A DNA stretch of 64,000 bases from Polyodon spathula (lineage: Eukaryota; Chordata; Actinopteri; Acipenseriformes; Polyodontidae): positions 13,080,794 to 13,144,793 of the forward strand of contig NC_054536.1 in assembly GCF_017654505.1 (NCBI RefSeq), in the 5' to 3' direction. Position numbers and translations under genes: made by a program. The notes under the pieces were generated by a model. The model did not search any database and was not told where the DNA came from. It saw only the letters and a program-made list of their open reading frames with translations. Position 1 is the first letter of the stretch, and each line of letters starts with the position of its first letter. Shown one piece after another: positions 36,631 to 48,275 of the stretch.

Positions 36631-39430
36631 TATTGAATATTATCTCAGGACACAAGCTCAGAATTTTTGCAGAGTCATTAGCTATTGATATTCAATGGAT
36701 TTGCTGGAATTGCATAACAAGGCCAAGAAGTGTTCTGGAATACTTAAACCATTCAGTTTATTAAGAATAGGTTACCAGGTTTTTTTTCTTTTAAATATAA
36801 AAACAAAAAATAACAATATGAAGCCTTTTTCTTGGTGGTACTGAGGGAAATTCTGGCAATGGGCAGCATTGGTTTAAAGATGCAGAATACTTTAGGGTTG
36901 AGGATCTGGTTAAGCTGGTCAGGAAAATGTTAATTATAATTCCCTTTACTGTAAAATTCTATGCTCCCAAATTGTGTTTTATTTTACTTATAAGAGGAGA
37001 TTATTTGTTCCAATTCCCAATACATTCAGCAGGCTAAAATACCCTTGCCCCTAAGCCATTATAATGGAATACATACTCCATTTTGTGTGAGCTGTCACTA
37101 TTAACATGTAAGAAATAGCAGGCTGCTGAGGTGTTGGGTATTAAGGTTATAGTTTGGTTAGTTCAGGAGTATTCTACCCTCTTTCTCAGTGAAGAAAATG
37201 AGACATATGGCTAGATGCAGCAGAAAGATCAGTGAAAGAAAGTGATCAGCTAATTATTGACCTTGACAAGAAGCAAAAACTAACCCATCTCTCTCCGATT
37301 CCCTGCGGGATGCCTTCCTGCTGTCGACTTCAGAGGACGTGCCTTACTCCAATTTGAGGGCAGTGCCAGACCAGTCATGTAACCCTTTGCTATCTCTCCT
37401 TTCAGGTCCTAATGCAACTGGACTATTCCTATTGCCCCAAGAGGCTCCTCTGCCAAGGAGAGCCCTTTAACATGTTTTCAGATCCTCAGCAACATGACGT
37501 TTTGACCAAGCTCGGTCCTCGTGCAAAGGACAGCTCATCAGTTGGGATCTCTTCTAGCCCGCTCCTAATTCTGGGCCATGCAGCTCGTCTCTCTATCCTA
37601 GTTGGAGCTCTCTCTGCTCACCACTGTCTTACTAGCAACTTGTTTCTGCTTCCTCTACTCTATCCTTACAACCACATCAAACACCCTATGAAATGGTGGT
37701 CACAACTAACCTTCAACTCAGAAAAACATGAAATTGAGTGCACCATGATGAAAAAATATATTTGCATTTCAGTTTTTGGCAGTTTTAAAATATTTTCCAT
37801 GATCCTGCTGTTGTGGAAAATAAACATTTAGTAAGTTACTTAAATTTAATATTGCACAAAAATATTTTTTCTCTACCACAAAATCAAAACCACCCCTTTG
37901 TTTTAGAGGCAGATCAATTTAGAGATTATTTAGAGAAATAAATCAAAAAGTAGGTCAACACATTTTACTGTCTTAAGGTTTAACCCAGTCTGATTAAAAC
38001 CAATCTATTGTATTTGGCGCTTGCTTTGTTCAGCCCACATTGATTTTTCTGCCTTAAATGTAACCCATTATTTTCCTCAAATGCAAAATAAAATAAATAA
38101 TATTTAAAAAATAATTAACAAAGCACTCAAATATTACAATGTTTATATATCTATTTATTGTAGTCACATCAGTTTTTCTCTACTCCATGATTTATTACCA
38201 ACATAATTCTTCTCTGGATTGGCTTCTGTGACTAGTTATGCAACCCCAAGTGACAATTCAAAGTTCACTGAACAGGAGCAAGGGATGTGAAGAATAAGCC
38301 CTGGGACTTGGAATAGGAACTGTGTGCTTGTGACTTTATAGAGATAACATGCTTTGTAGGGGTAGGGGACCATGTATGCTGTCCCCCAGGGGGAACCTGG
38401 AATGATAGAAAGATTGATAAGATAGATTTGGTCAGGGGTCCCCTGTGGCTCTCATAAAACCTTTCTCTCCGCGGTCGAGGCCAGCTTGGCTGGGCCTAAG
38501 GTTGGGAAATGATGTCACTTGCCCCCAGATGGAGACTGTTGCAGAGGCGTTATGTTTTGGAGGAGGCAGGGAGCAAGGTGGAAAACAAAATGACAGACGG
38601 AATGAGTGTTTGACCAAGGGCTTAAATAGGGAGGTGAATTGATATATTACTTGGTTAATTAAAGAATCACCTGCACCTGCCCCCTGAACAACACCCAATG
38701 AACAATTAAACATGTAATCTATATCCTTTAAATACATAACAGGCCTGCATATTAATGGGTTTCTATACCAGCTATCCCATATTCCTTTTCAAAACTGCTT
38801 TTTTAGCAAAATATTCCCTAAGATATCACATCATATAGCCAGTCATTCTAATGAGACTCAATTAAAATAATTATCTTGCCTGGGTACAGTTTAAGGCTGT
38901 GATGGACATGTGATTTCCTTGCTCAACCAGACAGATTTATTGGGTCAATTTAGGAGGAGCATGTTTTAGAAAAGAGTTGTGCCAATGCAAGGTGGGAACA
39001 GTTCCAATTGAGGCTTAAACAGATTTAACAATGTAAAAACAATGAGCCACTGATCAGCATTGTATGACTCGCTGTGTCTCATGAGGATTTGTTTGTGAAG
39101 TTTAGCACTTTTCGTGGTTCTAACTTTCTCAGTCATGCTGTTTGCTCAGAAGGGATCTATGCTTTGGGAAGCATATTTACAATTGGGGAGCAAACATTTA
39201 TTCATGAGTCATGGAGACTTACAATAGATAATCATTTGGTGGTTCCACTTTCTTTGTCTGCGTTGGCACGGAAACTATTTTTTTAGACAGCTGCTGCATG
39301 TTTCACTATCTATAGTTACCTGCAGCCACTGCAAAACATGGCACATCCTACAACAATGATGCCTGTTCTTCACACTGTACCTGGAAAACTAAGTAGGCTT
39401 TGGGATGAGTAATTTTCACACAGGTCATCT
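36631..39430. other. No gene recognised; two GC-richer islands
   Basis: 37290-37690 is GC-richer with an open frame (37412-37831) preceded by a splice-acceptor-like TCTCTCCTTTCAG at about 37393-37405. The product resembles nothing known to me. 38300-38740 is also GC-rich and LTR-like in texture, but no termini were found. The rest is AT-rich. Confidence 0.4.
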
Positions 39431-39432
39431 TA

Positions 39433-40318
39433 TGGCCCTTTCACATGTGTTAACTTTTGCAATGAAACAAACTGTTTCAACTGGAAGAGAACCGAGTTAA
39501 TTTGTTTCCACACTGAAATTAAGACACCAAACTGAGTCAGTTTGGAAGTGAACTAGGTTTATTTCTCAGGTTCACTTTCTTATTTACCCAAACTCGGTTC
39601 ATGTTCTATATCTGTGACGGAAGTTTACCTGTGATGCTGCAAGCTGACAGTGATGGAGTATGCTCAATATGGGGGGGGGCAGAATTTACAGTCCACACAA
39701 CACGTATTGTAATTTATTTGCAGAATAACAAGTGGAGGTTTCAAAAGTTAATTTAACTTTTCCTTTCAGCAAAATCTTCCGGCAGATTCCTAGCTTTCCT
39801 CTGCTTTATAATATTGGGAACCGGTCGTATCATGTCGTTTTCAATATATTAATCAGGCTTCACTTCAGCTCCCTGCATAAACTTGTTTGTTGTGACTTTT
39901 CAACATTGTTCTAAATAGGCATTTGTGTTTAATTTCCACAATTTTATAGTTTTTTTTTTTTTTGTTTTATTGGTTTTTAGAAATGTTAGTAGGGAGTTTC
40001 ACAAGTAAAAAGGGAACACAAATTGTAATGTGAATGATGCTTATGACTGCCAGAAAGGAACTGTCCACGAAGGACAGGTAGCAAAACTAATAAATACAAA
40101 CAAATTGCTGCAGCTCATTTCAAAGTAAAACAATGTAATCGTATTAATTATAAACATGACATTTAAACATAGTTTCACAGCATACTTCTGTATGTATAAG
40201 GAATAATAACAGTGTAAACTATATGTCGTTCTGTTTAAGAATTATGTTGTTTTGCTTGTACATGCAGTCTACTGTATTTCTCTGGAGTAGTCTCCTCTTT
40301 TCACCAATGTGAAAAGGC
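39433..40318. mobile_element. Putative DNA transposon/MITE
   Basis: GGCCCTTTCACATGTG at the left is opposed by CAATGTGAAAAGGCC at the right, an inverted pair of about 15 bp. The left subterminal part has repeated AACYGAGTT/AACTAGGTT words common in DNA transposon ends. The target duplication is unclear and there is no transposase frame. Confidence 0.35.
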
Positions 40319-40889
40319 CCTAAGTCATATACAAGAATAGTGGGGAATAAATACTTGGTTTTCTTACAGAAGCCAAACAATAGAGGCTTGGCTGGTTTGT
40401 TGGTCACAATTGTTACAATTCCATTAAAGCATAAATCTATCCCACAATAATAATATCTAAATCATTTGCATGCATTTGGTTTCCGGCTGGGATAGTCTGT
40501 GTTACACTGCCTTTAGGCCAGCTGCCAAATTCTTTTCATCCCTTGGGGTCACAGTGCTGTAAACACAATGAGCTTAGAGTGCGCGCTTGCCATGAGTTTC
40601 AATGTGAATCGTGCCTCTAAGCAACTCTCAGAATCATACCACAAGTCAGCTCTACAAAGCATTTGTGTAATTTGTAATACAAAAAAATTACCAAGAGAAT
40701 ATAAATCCTGGCTATGTAAGGAGAAATAAAGCAAAATGCTAAAACAAAGACAAAAAAGCACAGAACTTGAAAACATGTTAACAGTTGTATGCCTTTTCTT
40801 CCCATAATCCTTTGTGGCTACACAATATAGATTTTTTGCCTGTTTCATGGCTCCAGGTTTTGTATTGCCTTGTATTGGGCAGAACCATC

Positions 40890-41008
40890 AGTCGACAGAC
40901 CTGGAAACGGCACAATAAACACTTATTCACTAAATTACCGTTGTCTGCCTGTCACGCCTGCATCGCATCACCGTTACACCTGTTCCCCTTACCAACCACT
41001 TTTTCACA
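40890..41008 (+). repeat. 5' LTR remnant (last ~120 bp)
   Basis: GACAGACCTGGAAACGGCAC through AATAAACACTTATTC to the TTTCACA end is almost identical to 45775-45890 of the 3' LTR. Confidence 0.9.
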
Positions 41009-41010
41009 CG

Positions 41011-41028
41011 TGGTGTCAGCAGTGGGAT
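41011..41028 (+). promoter_or_regulatory. Primer-binding site
   Basis: TGGTGTCAGCAGTGGGAT starts two bases after the LTR end. The same kind of site (TGGTTGTCAGGAGTGAGAT) follows the 24509 LTR, and TGGTGTCCTGTGTGGGAT follows the family A LTR. The priming tRNA was not identified. Confidence 0.7.
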
Positions 41029-41029
41029 A

Positions 41030-41834
41030 ATGGATCGCAACGCACTGGCGGAGCGCTACACGGCGCTCATTGAACGGTGAGGGCTGGCCATGGCGGCAGT
41101 GACAACCCCTACCGTAACATCACCAATGTCGCCCCCGAAGGCTCGGGCGATGAAAATGATGGCAGAGGATGACCCGGAGGCATTCTTGGTGGCGTTTGAG
41201 TGACTGGCCATCGTGGTGGGATGGCCGCGGGAGTTCTGGGCAAGCTAGGTGGGACCCTGCCTGATTGGAGAGGCTGAGGCAGCTTACCAAGCCCTGAGCG
41301 ACCAGTATGCCACCAATTATGACCTGTTCAAGCAGGCTATTCTCCGCAGCCTCAACATTACAGCGGAGACTCATCGGACGCGGTCCCGGGAATTCCGTAG
41401 AGCCCCGGAGACACGCCCAAGGGTGGTCGCAGAGCGGTTGTGTGACCACATGGTCCATTGGCTGACCCCTGACAAAAAGACAGCGCAGCAGATGGGGGAA
41501 GCCATTGTGGTAGAACAATTCTGCCATGTGGTCGGCGCCGAAACCCAGGCGTGGATACGGCGCCACAACCCCGACACCCTGGAGGAGGCAGTCGAACTGG
41601 CCGAAAACTTTGTGGACTCCCTGACGTCGGCCCGGGTCGGGATCTTGTCAGTCCCTGCCCTTAACAGTCACCAACCTCTCCCTCCCTCTTTTCCAACACC
41701 ACCACCACCCTCGTTCCCAGCTCCCAGACCGCCGTGTGACGTGGCTGCGTGCAATTGGGTTTCTGGAACTGGTAAGCACGGGGAAAAAGGTCGGGAGGGG
41801 CCCTGTCTGATTTTGACGTGGTTTTGGGAAATGT
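41030..41834 (+). pseudogene. Gmr1-like gag with SCAN-like capsid region
   Basis: The start codon at 41030 is directly after the primer site. In-frame stops lie at 41078-41080 (TGA), 41201-41203 (TGA) and 41246-41248 (TAG); the remaining frame 41249-41834 is open. Codons after 41249 give YDLFKQAILRSLNITAETHR, then an RRAPETRPRVVAERLCDH segment and ETQAWIRRHNPDTLEEAVEL, an all-helical block resembling the SCAN domain (capsid C-terminal dimerisation fold). A proline-rich tail follows. No zinc knuckle is obvious before the protease. It would have built the particle core. One TGA could be a CGA decay, and the others probably are too. Confidence 0.8.
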
Positions 41835-42438
41835 GAAAACCCACGCGTTAGTGGACACAGGGTGTGAGCAAACCTTGATTAGGACAGCTCTCTTGGGCGG
41901 TGTGTCGTGGCGGCCACAAGGTCAGATGGCCATCTCCTGTATCCATGGAGACACGGCGACATACCCCACCCTAAAAGTATATTTATGGGTAGGACCGATA
42001 AAACGTCACCTCGTAGTCAGGTTGGCAGAAAGGTTGCCACACCCAGTTATTCTGGGCCGAGACTGGTCAAACTTTAAACAATTGATGCAAATAATGGCAG
42101 TCTCAGCCACACACACGAAAAAAAAAGAGAACGAATTGCTGATGTGTTTCTTTTTCATCCTGAAATGTTTTCCCCCTCTTTTCCATCCTAGAAAAACAAA
42201 TAAGGAGAGATGGACCACGAAATGGGAGGGACCGTCTTTGAGACAAGGCTGGGGTCTGGTAGGAAAGTGCCGCAATGGTAACAAACGCCAGTCAAAGGGA
42301 GTCAGAACGCAGTGTGACCGGGAAAGTGAGGTTACTGGGCCGACTAGGGCAGAGGCTATTCCAGCCCCTGTCAATGTACCGGACCTGTGGTACTCAAGCG
42401 CGGACATAGTGTGGGGCAACATAACGACCCGTCACTAG
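41806..42438 (+). pseudogene. Retropepsin-like protease region
   Basis: The active-site motif ALVDTGCEQTLIR has its aspartate codon at 41854-41856. The second family motif HPVILGRDW lies near 42040-42067, as in retropepsins. The frame is shifted relative to gag, as if reached by frameshift or broken by an indel near 41800. After the ILGRDW block the frame stays open to 42438 but becomes low-complexity (a lysine run near 42120), so the real domain probably ends near 42090. The enzyme would process the polyprotein as a dimer. Confidence 0.8.
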
Positions 42439-42522
42439 TGCACGCTTGGGGGCAGGTCTGGTCTATTGACGGTATGGATGTTGATGGCGCTGGGACGCTA
42501 GTATATCCACATTTCAGTATCA

Positions 42523-43650
42523 AGGGGCGATTTACTGTATAGGGTAAACCTAGCCGCGGGCATAGGACAGCCTGTAACCCAATTGTTGGTTCCCCCGTCT
42601 TGTCGGACAGAGGTCATGAGGCTGGCGCATGATATCCCTTTTGCGGGGCACCTCGGAGCCGAGAAGACGAGGGAATGGATATTGGCTCTATTCTATTGGC
42701 TCGGTCTTCATACTGATGTGTTGATATGTAGCCACATGCCCAGACTGCCAGCGAGTAGCGCCGGGTCGAGTGCGCCCCGTCCCTTTGGTCCCACTGCCCA
42801 TTATTTCCACTCCTTTTGAGCGCATTGCAATGGACATAATGGGCCCGTTGCTACCTTCTGACTCTGGGTATATGCATATATTAGTAGTGGTGGATTACGC
42901 AATGCGATACCCGGAGGCAGTTCCATTGAGGTCCACTAGTGCAGCTGCAATAGCCACCGAGTTAGCGCAGATTATGGCAAGAGTAGGGATCCCCAAGGAG
43001 ATTTTGACTGATCACGGAACCAATTTTTTGTCCAATACGTTACAGCAGGTGTACAAAATATTGAAAATACGTCCCATCAGGACGTCTGTTTATCATCCAC
43101 AATCGGACGATTTGGTTGAACGCTTTAATCAGACCTTAAAGTCGATGCTGAGGTGATTTGTAACACAGGAGCAGAAACATTGAGCATTGCTTCTTCTCTA
43201 CCTCCTTTTTGCAGTGAGAGAAGTGCCGCAGAGTTCAACGGGGTTCTCCCCCTTTGAGCTCCTGTACGACCGGCAGCCTCACGGCATTCTCGACCTGCTG
43301 AGAGAGGGGTGGGAGGAGCACAAAGGCTTGTCCAAAAATGTAGTGAAGTATGTGCTCCTACTATGAGATCACCTGGATTTGGTCGGTCGTTTGGCCCAAG
43401 ACAACCTCAGATCGGCTCAGCACCGACAGCAGCAGCATTACAACAAAAATGTACGGATTCTAACCTTTTGACCAGGGGACAAGGTAATGCTGCTACTTCC
43501 CTCATCCGAATCAAAACTGTGTGCTAAATGGCAGGGGCCGTATGAGGTGATTCGGGCTATAGGGAAAGTAAATTATGAAATTAGACAGCCCGATCGCCGG
43601 AATGAATGTGAAATGTACCATGTTAATTTGTTAAAGCCCTGGCAGGCAAG
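42523..43650 (+). pseudogene. Integrase (zinc, DDE and GPY/F domains)
   Basis: From 42523 the frame gives GDLLYRVN, then LVPPSCRTEVMRLAHDIPFA and AGHLGAEKT (N-terminal His-Cys zinc domain). The frame is damaged between about 42720 and 42760, so the zinc-binding cysteines are displaced. The core (42770-43156) is well kept: aspartate in AMDIMGPL (42833-42835), aspartate in LTDHGTNF (43010-43012) and glutamate in DLVERFN (43118-43120), with 35 residues between the last two as in retroviral integrases. A TGA at 43154-43156 ends the frame. Downstream pieces continue with SSTGFSPFELLY, and the GPY/F module KWQGPYEVIRAIGKVNYEI lies near 43520. It sits upstream of reverse transcriptase. Confidence 0.9.
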
Positions 43651-43659
43651 GGAGGTCTT

Positions 43660-44460
43660 ATTTATAGCCCCAGGCAATATGGAGGATGATTTAGGTCCCT
43701 GTCCAGAGAACCCGAGCACAAGAACGATTTCTATGGGGGAACAGTTGGTTCCGGATCAGCAGAGGGAGCTGCGTAAGCTTATTGAGGAGTTCAGCGATGT
43801 TTTTTCTGACGTGCCCGGCAGAACAAACTTAGTTGAATATGACATTATCTCTCCACCAGGTATCACAGTGCGAGAGAGACCGTACCGGATCCCGGAAAGT
43901 CAACGAAGTGGAGTTCGCAAAGAGGTATGGAATATGCTCTACCTCGGGGTGATTGAACCTTCTAGGAGCGAGTGGTGCAGTCCTATTGTCATAGTGGCTA
44001 AAAAAGATGGCACCAACCGCTTCTGTGTGGATTTCAGAAAGGTGAATGCTATTGCTAAGTTCGATGCATACCCCATGCCTCATGTCGACAAACTTTTAGA
44101 CAGACTGGGAAAAGCGAGGTTTATTTCCACTCTGGACCTGACAAAGGGATACTGGCAAATCCCTTTAATCCGCAGCTCCAGAGAGAAAACCGCATTTTCA
44201 ACACCAGAAGGGCTGTTCCACTTTAAAACCATCCCATTTGGGCTACACGGTGTGCCCACTGCCTTTCAGAGACTGATGGACCAGGTTTTACGCCCACATC
44301 ATGAATATGCAGCAGCGTATATTGATGATGTGGTGATATACAGCTCCACCTGGCGAGAGCATTTGACTAGGGTTACAGCTGTTCTTCAGTCTCTAAGGGC
44401 AGCCCAGCTGACAGCTAACTTGAGGAAATGTGCGTTTGCCAAAACACTCAATATTTGGGA
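43660..44460 (+). pseudogene. Reverse transcriptase domain
   Basis: The open frame 43487-44467 joins the integrase C-terminus to reverse transcriptase without a stop. Motifs in order: DVFSDVPGRTNLVEYDI, RPYRIPESQR, PIVIVAKKDGTNRFCVDFRK, FISTLDLTKGYWQIPL, TAFSTPEGLFHFKTIPFGL, then the catalytic AAYIDDVVIYS near 44310-44345. The order and spacing match Ty3/Gypsy reverse transcriptase. All catalytic aspartates (in LDL and YIDD) are present. The fusion lies directly after the GPY/F module, which proves the order integrase to reverse transcriptase in this copy. The frame is lost by an indel near 44450, at the connection to RNase H. Confidence 0.92.
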
Positions 44461-45165
44461 TTTTTAATGGGGAATGGAAGGGTGAGACCTGTAGTCACCA
44501 AAATCCATGCTTTGGTTGATGCAGCGATCCTCAAAACCAAGACTCAGGTGAGGTCACTACTGGGCTTACCCGGTTATGACCGCCGCTTCATTCCAGAGTA
44601 CGCCACAGTGGTTAACCCGTTAGTTGACCTCACCAAAAGGAGTGCTCCAAATTTAATTCAATGGTCAGCTGAGTGTCAGGGGGCGTTTGATATTATTAAG
44701 CGTACACTGTGCCAGGCCCCCACTCTTATCACACCGGATTTCACCAAGAGATTCATCCTCCACACCGACGCATCGGATGTAGGTTTGGGTGCAGTCTTTT
44801 CCCAAAAAGTATCTGGAGTAGAGCACCTGATATTGTACCTGAGTAAAAAAAATGTTACCTCGGGAACGCAACTATTCCGTAGTCGAAAAAGAGTGTTTGG
44901 CCATTAAATGGGCTACTCACTCTTTACGATACTACCTGATGGGACACTCATTTGATCTGGTAACAGACCACGCCCCACTCACGTGGTTAAGCACAATGAA
45001 GGACAGCAATGCCTGGATAACTCGGTGGTATCTGGCATTGCAGCCCTTCATGTACCATATGGTACACCGTGCGGGGAAAGACCACCAAAATGTGGATTAT
45101 TTTTCCCGGCAGGGGGTAGTAATGGGGAAGGTAGATTTAGCCGAGTGTTCCTTCGGCTCCACTCT
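44428..45165 (+). pseudogene. RNase H domain (two frames)
   Basis: The first frame (44428-44907) carries the connection region with RSLLGLPGYDRRFIPEYATV and FILHTDASDVGLGAVFSQ, which holds the first RNase H aspartate. A frameshift near 44850-44880 moves the rest into the frame of 44852-45280, with NYSVVEKECLAIKWA (glutamate), LVTDHAPLTWL (aspartate) and YHMVHRAGKDHQNVDYFSR (histidine and aspartate). After about 45165 the frame runs into the LTR. A homologous 3' part survives in the deleted copy at 25440-25735. The enzyme would degrade the RNA strand during cDNA synthesis. Confidence 0.9.
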
Positions 45166-45178
45166 GAGCGGTGGGATA

Positions 45179-45890
45179 TGTGACAGAAATATAAGTTCTG
45201 GTGATAAATCTTCCTCCCCACCTGTGAGGGCGCTAAAGAATGAGAGGAGAAGTATATGGAAGGGCTGGCCTGACAGTTAGTTTCCGGGACAGGGAAGTGG
45301 GTCAGCCTGGATGGAAGCGAGACTCAAGACCATATTGATTTGAAAGGTAATTGAGAGGCAGCTGCAAGCAATAAAGCAGCTGCAACCGTTTACCTAGATA
45401 TCATGCGGGATTACATATAGGGGCCAGGGTAATGCTGATCTTTTCCTTCATTTGGGTTAACGCTAGGAGAGAAGGACTGAGAGAGGAGCTCTCAGAAAAT
45501 ACGAGAAATAAGTGTTTGTTACGTGTTGTGTGTTATTTCTGTCTGTCTGTAATTGTCTGTCTTTATCACACCACTAGACAGTTAAAGCACACCTCCGGAG
45601 CTGTCGCCATGAAAGCACTATCCGGCGCATCACTGCACAGAGCACCTGCACGTTTGGATTCACCCAGGTCTAGTGACCGTGTCTTTGTTTTCTGTTCAGG
45701 ACTGTGTTGTGTTATTCACGCTCCCCGTGCTTTACACATTGTTGTATACTGCCAGGGATTTATTATTTGATGGTCGCCAGACCTGGAAACGGCACAATAA
45801 ACACTTATTTACTAAATTACCATTGTCTGCCTGTCACTCCTGCATCGCATCACTGCTACACCTGTTCCCCTTACCAACCACTTTGCCACA
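45179..45890 (+). repeat. 3' LTR of the Gmr1-like element
   Basis: Starts TGTGACAGAAATATAAG and ends CACTTTGCCACA (712 bp, TG...CA). AATAAA lies near 45793, followed by the segment shared with the 5' remnant. A purine-rich GAGCGGTGGGATA lies just upstream but is a weak polypurine tract. Confidence 0.9.
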
Positions 45891-48275
45891 ACGTGTAACT
45901 GCATATTCATATAATTCAACTGTTACTTTACTAATACACAGCACTGTCTGTAATTGTGTGAGACAGAAGTACTACAGATTTAGAAAATATGCTGCTTTTT
46001 AGATACCCCTTTACAAATCAAGGAACCACATTGTACTGGACACTGTTAAAACTGACATTATAAAATGTAAAATTATAAAGATGTTTAACTGGTTTATCAA
46101 CTCACAATGGTTAATACCCTAGGCTTTAGTCTTTTCTGACAACACACTTCATACCCATGTCTTATCATTATCACTTAACTAGTTTCTCCTATTTCTTGAT
46201 CTATGTTTTGATTATTAAAAGCTTAAAGTTTAATTGTTTATAGGAACTTGCTTAATCCATGCAAACACTGGCAAAGGTTAAAAATGTTCTTGTATGTCAG
46301 CAAATAATTCTTATGAGCAACAAAACCATTGAAACCACCAGATCACAAGAGACAGTAAACAATAGACGCTTACAAATATGCTTGCCTGATATTTTCCATT
46401 AACCTTCCAACAGTAGTAGCATTATGTATATGTGTGTTAATATTCCAATTTAGGTTATGAGCATGTGTATACTTCTGCACAACTTACCTGTAGAAATGAA
46501 AGACAATGTAATTCCATTATGAAGTTTTGTCTGTGGTTCCTGTTACCATTATTTCTGATACTGTGTCAAAATGTGTGTCAACGCATGTCAAATTCAACCC
46601 TCATGCACCACTGCCTCAGTAATGAGTCTCCCAGAGCTTTTTACTGCTCTGCAGTATCACTGTACTGGTGTAACAGGGTGACTGATGCATTGCAACTTAG
46701 TGTTATTCCATAGGCTAAAATAATAACTGCTGTACTAATTTTGACTTTAAAATATTCCTCTTGATTTGTTTTATTACTTTTGTCGTTAAGCTGCTTGTGT
46801 CAGCACCTGGCAGTTTCTTTGTGATGTCACCTCGTTGATACTGCAGGACTCGGGTAAGATCAGCTGACAAGAGACTACTGTCTGCAGAGCAAGAGTACAC
46901 CAAGATGCCGGCCTGGTTAAACTTGCCATTCCCTTGCCAAAGTTAAGTAACGTTTTTTAATATTGCATGACTGATTAGTACAAAAAAAGCAATGTATTGT
47001 TAGGAGGCTATATTATAGCTGACCAATAGTAGAATGAACTGTATATTAACAGGTTCTAGTCTTTTGGTCTCTCATTGTAGATTTTAATCATTTTATTTGT
47101 TTGACTAAAGTATTACATAAAAGGGGGAGGGTAGGCATGCTTTTAGACCAATTGTTTTTTTGATCTTGTTTTAGATTGATAATTACATTTTTAGTTAATA
47201 ATCATGAAAAAGCCCCAACTGCAGCTCCCATCACTCTGAGGGAGAAAGAGAAGGGTGAGTGACCTCTAAAGGAGTTTGCACATCTCTTGTAGATTGGGCA
47301 AGAGATTGAGATAAGAAAGCGTCATCTTAAGAACAATTCGGAATCGCTCTTCCTCCTTTTAGTTCCCAACAAATTTCATGACACACTGAATCAAATGCAC
47401 AACACAAATATATGAAAACCACAAACGCTTAGCATCTTATGTTAAACCTTTTATTTGCAATGACAGCCTGTCAAACTTAAAATGGATTTCTCAGTTTGCA
47501 TAATGTTAGACACTTCTGAACTTGTATTGTATGAAGCAAACTTTAGATTTCTGAGTGACATATCTTGACATTCAAAAAGCCAGCTAACTGTTGGCTTAGT
47601 ACAAGAACATGATTAGTTTAAAGTAAACCGCATCTACAATTAACTGACTAATAAATATACACATATATATAATCACAGTATATAGGTACCTATTTGGTGA
47701 AGTATAGGAAAACAAGGTAAATGTGGATGCTTGGTAGTCAGGCTGTGAATAGCACTTTGGCCCACTTGATTTTAATGTTAAACTTCTGCTTTTTTATTTT
47801 AAAACTTGAGTGATGACACCCTTTCCATATTTACAAGCAGTGTCCAATCTTGCATATTAAACTATAATTGGTATATTTGGAACCCCTCATCCCTATACAC
47901 ACAATATCTTGTGTGCATATATGAACTCCAGGGATCATTATTTCTGTTACCAGAAATCCCCATAATAGGATGTAAATGTTGTAATTATTTATTTTTCACA
48001 ATACCACTCACAGTGAGTTATACTCAGTGAATTGTGAATCAGCATGAGTGTGGAATGACAAATACAGCAAATATTTGAGTTTTAATATTACATGGACAGT
48101 AGCTATAGGTTTAGCCCCTGCTAAAAATGTCACTTTTGAGACTGTTACCTGTGCAGTACAACTTTCTCTGTCAATCAAGATTAGCTCAAGTAAAAATCAT
48201 TTCTCAAACTCAGCATGTCCTGTTTAAACACCCAGCTACACCCGCGACCCACTGGGCATTTTTGCTGTGCGATAC
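45891..48275. other. AT-rich DNA, no gene recognised
   Basis: Frames at 46465-46713 and 47806-48030 show no domains. 47190-47390 is of balanced composition and could be conserved non-coding sequence. Nothing firmer. Confidence 0.5.

Larger units (their letters stand above)
40890..45890 (+). mobile_element. Gmr1-like Ty3/Gypsy LTR retrotransposon, inactive
   Basis: Order seen: partial 5' LTR (40890-41008), primer site (41011-41028), gag, aspartic protease, integrase, reverse transcriptase, RNase H, complete 3' LTR (45179-45890). Integrase preceding reverse transcriptase is the hallmark of the Gmr1 group described from cod and other deuterostomes, unlike typical Ty3/Gypsy. The gag SCAN-like region also fits, since the vertebrate SCAN domain is thought to derive from Gmr1-like gag. 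At least three stops in gag, one stop in integrase and frameshifts in integrase, between reverse transcriptase and RNase H, and in RNase H disable it. The 5' LTR lacks most of its length, so the true insertion edge and target duplication are lost. Confidence 0.9.

Noticed and set aside
37412..37831. Host exon
   Set aside because: Suggestive acceptor only; no homology, donor or partner exon. Kept as a finding, not a gene.
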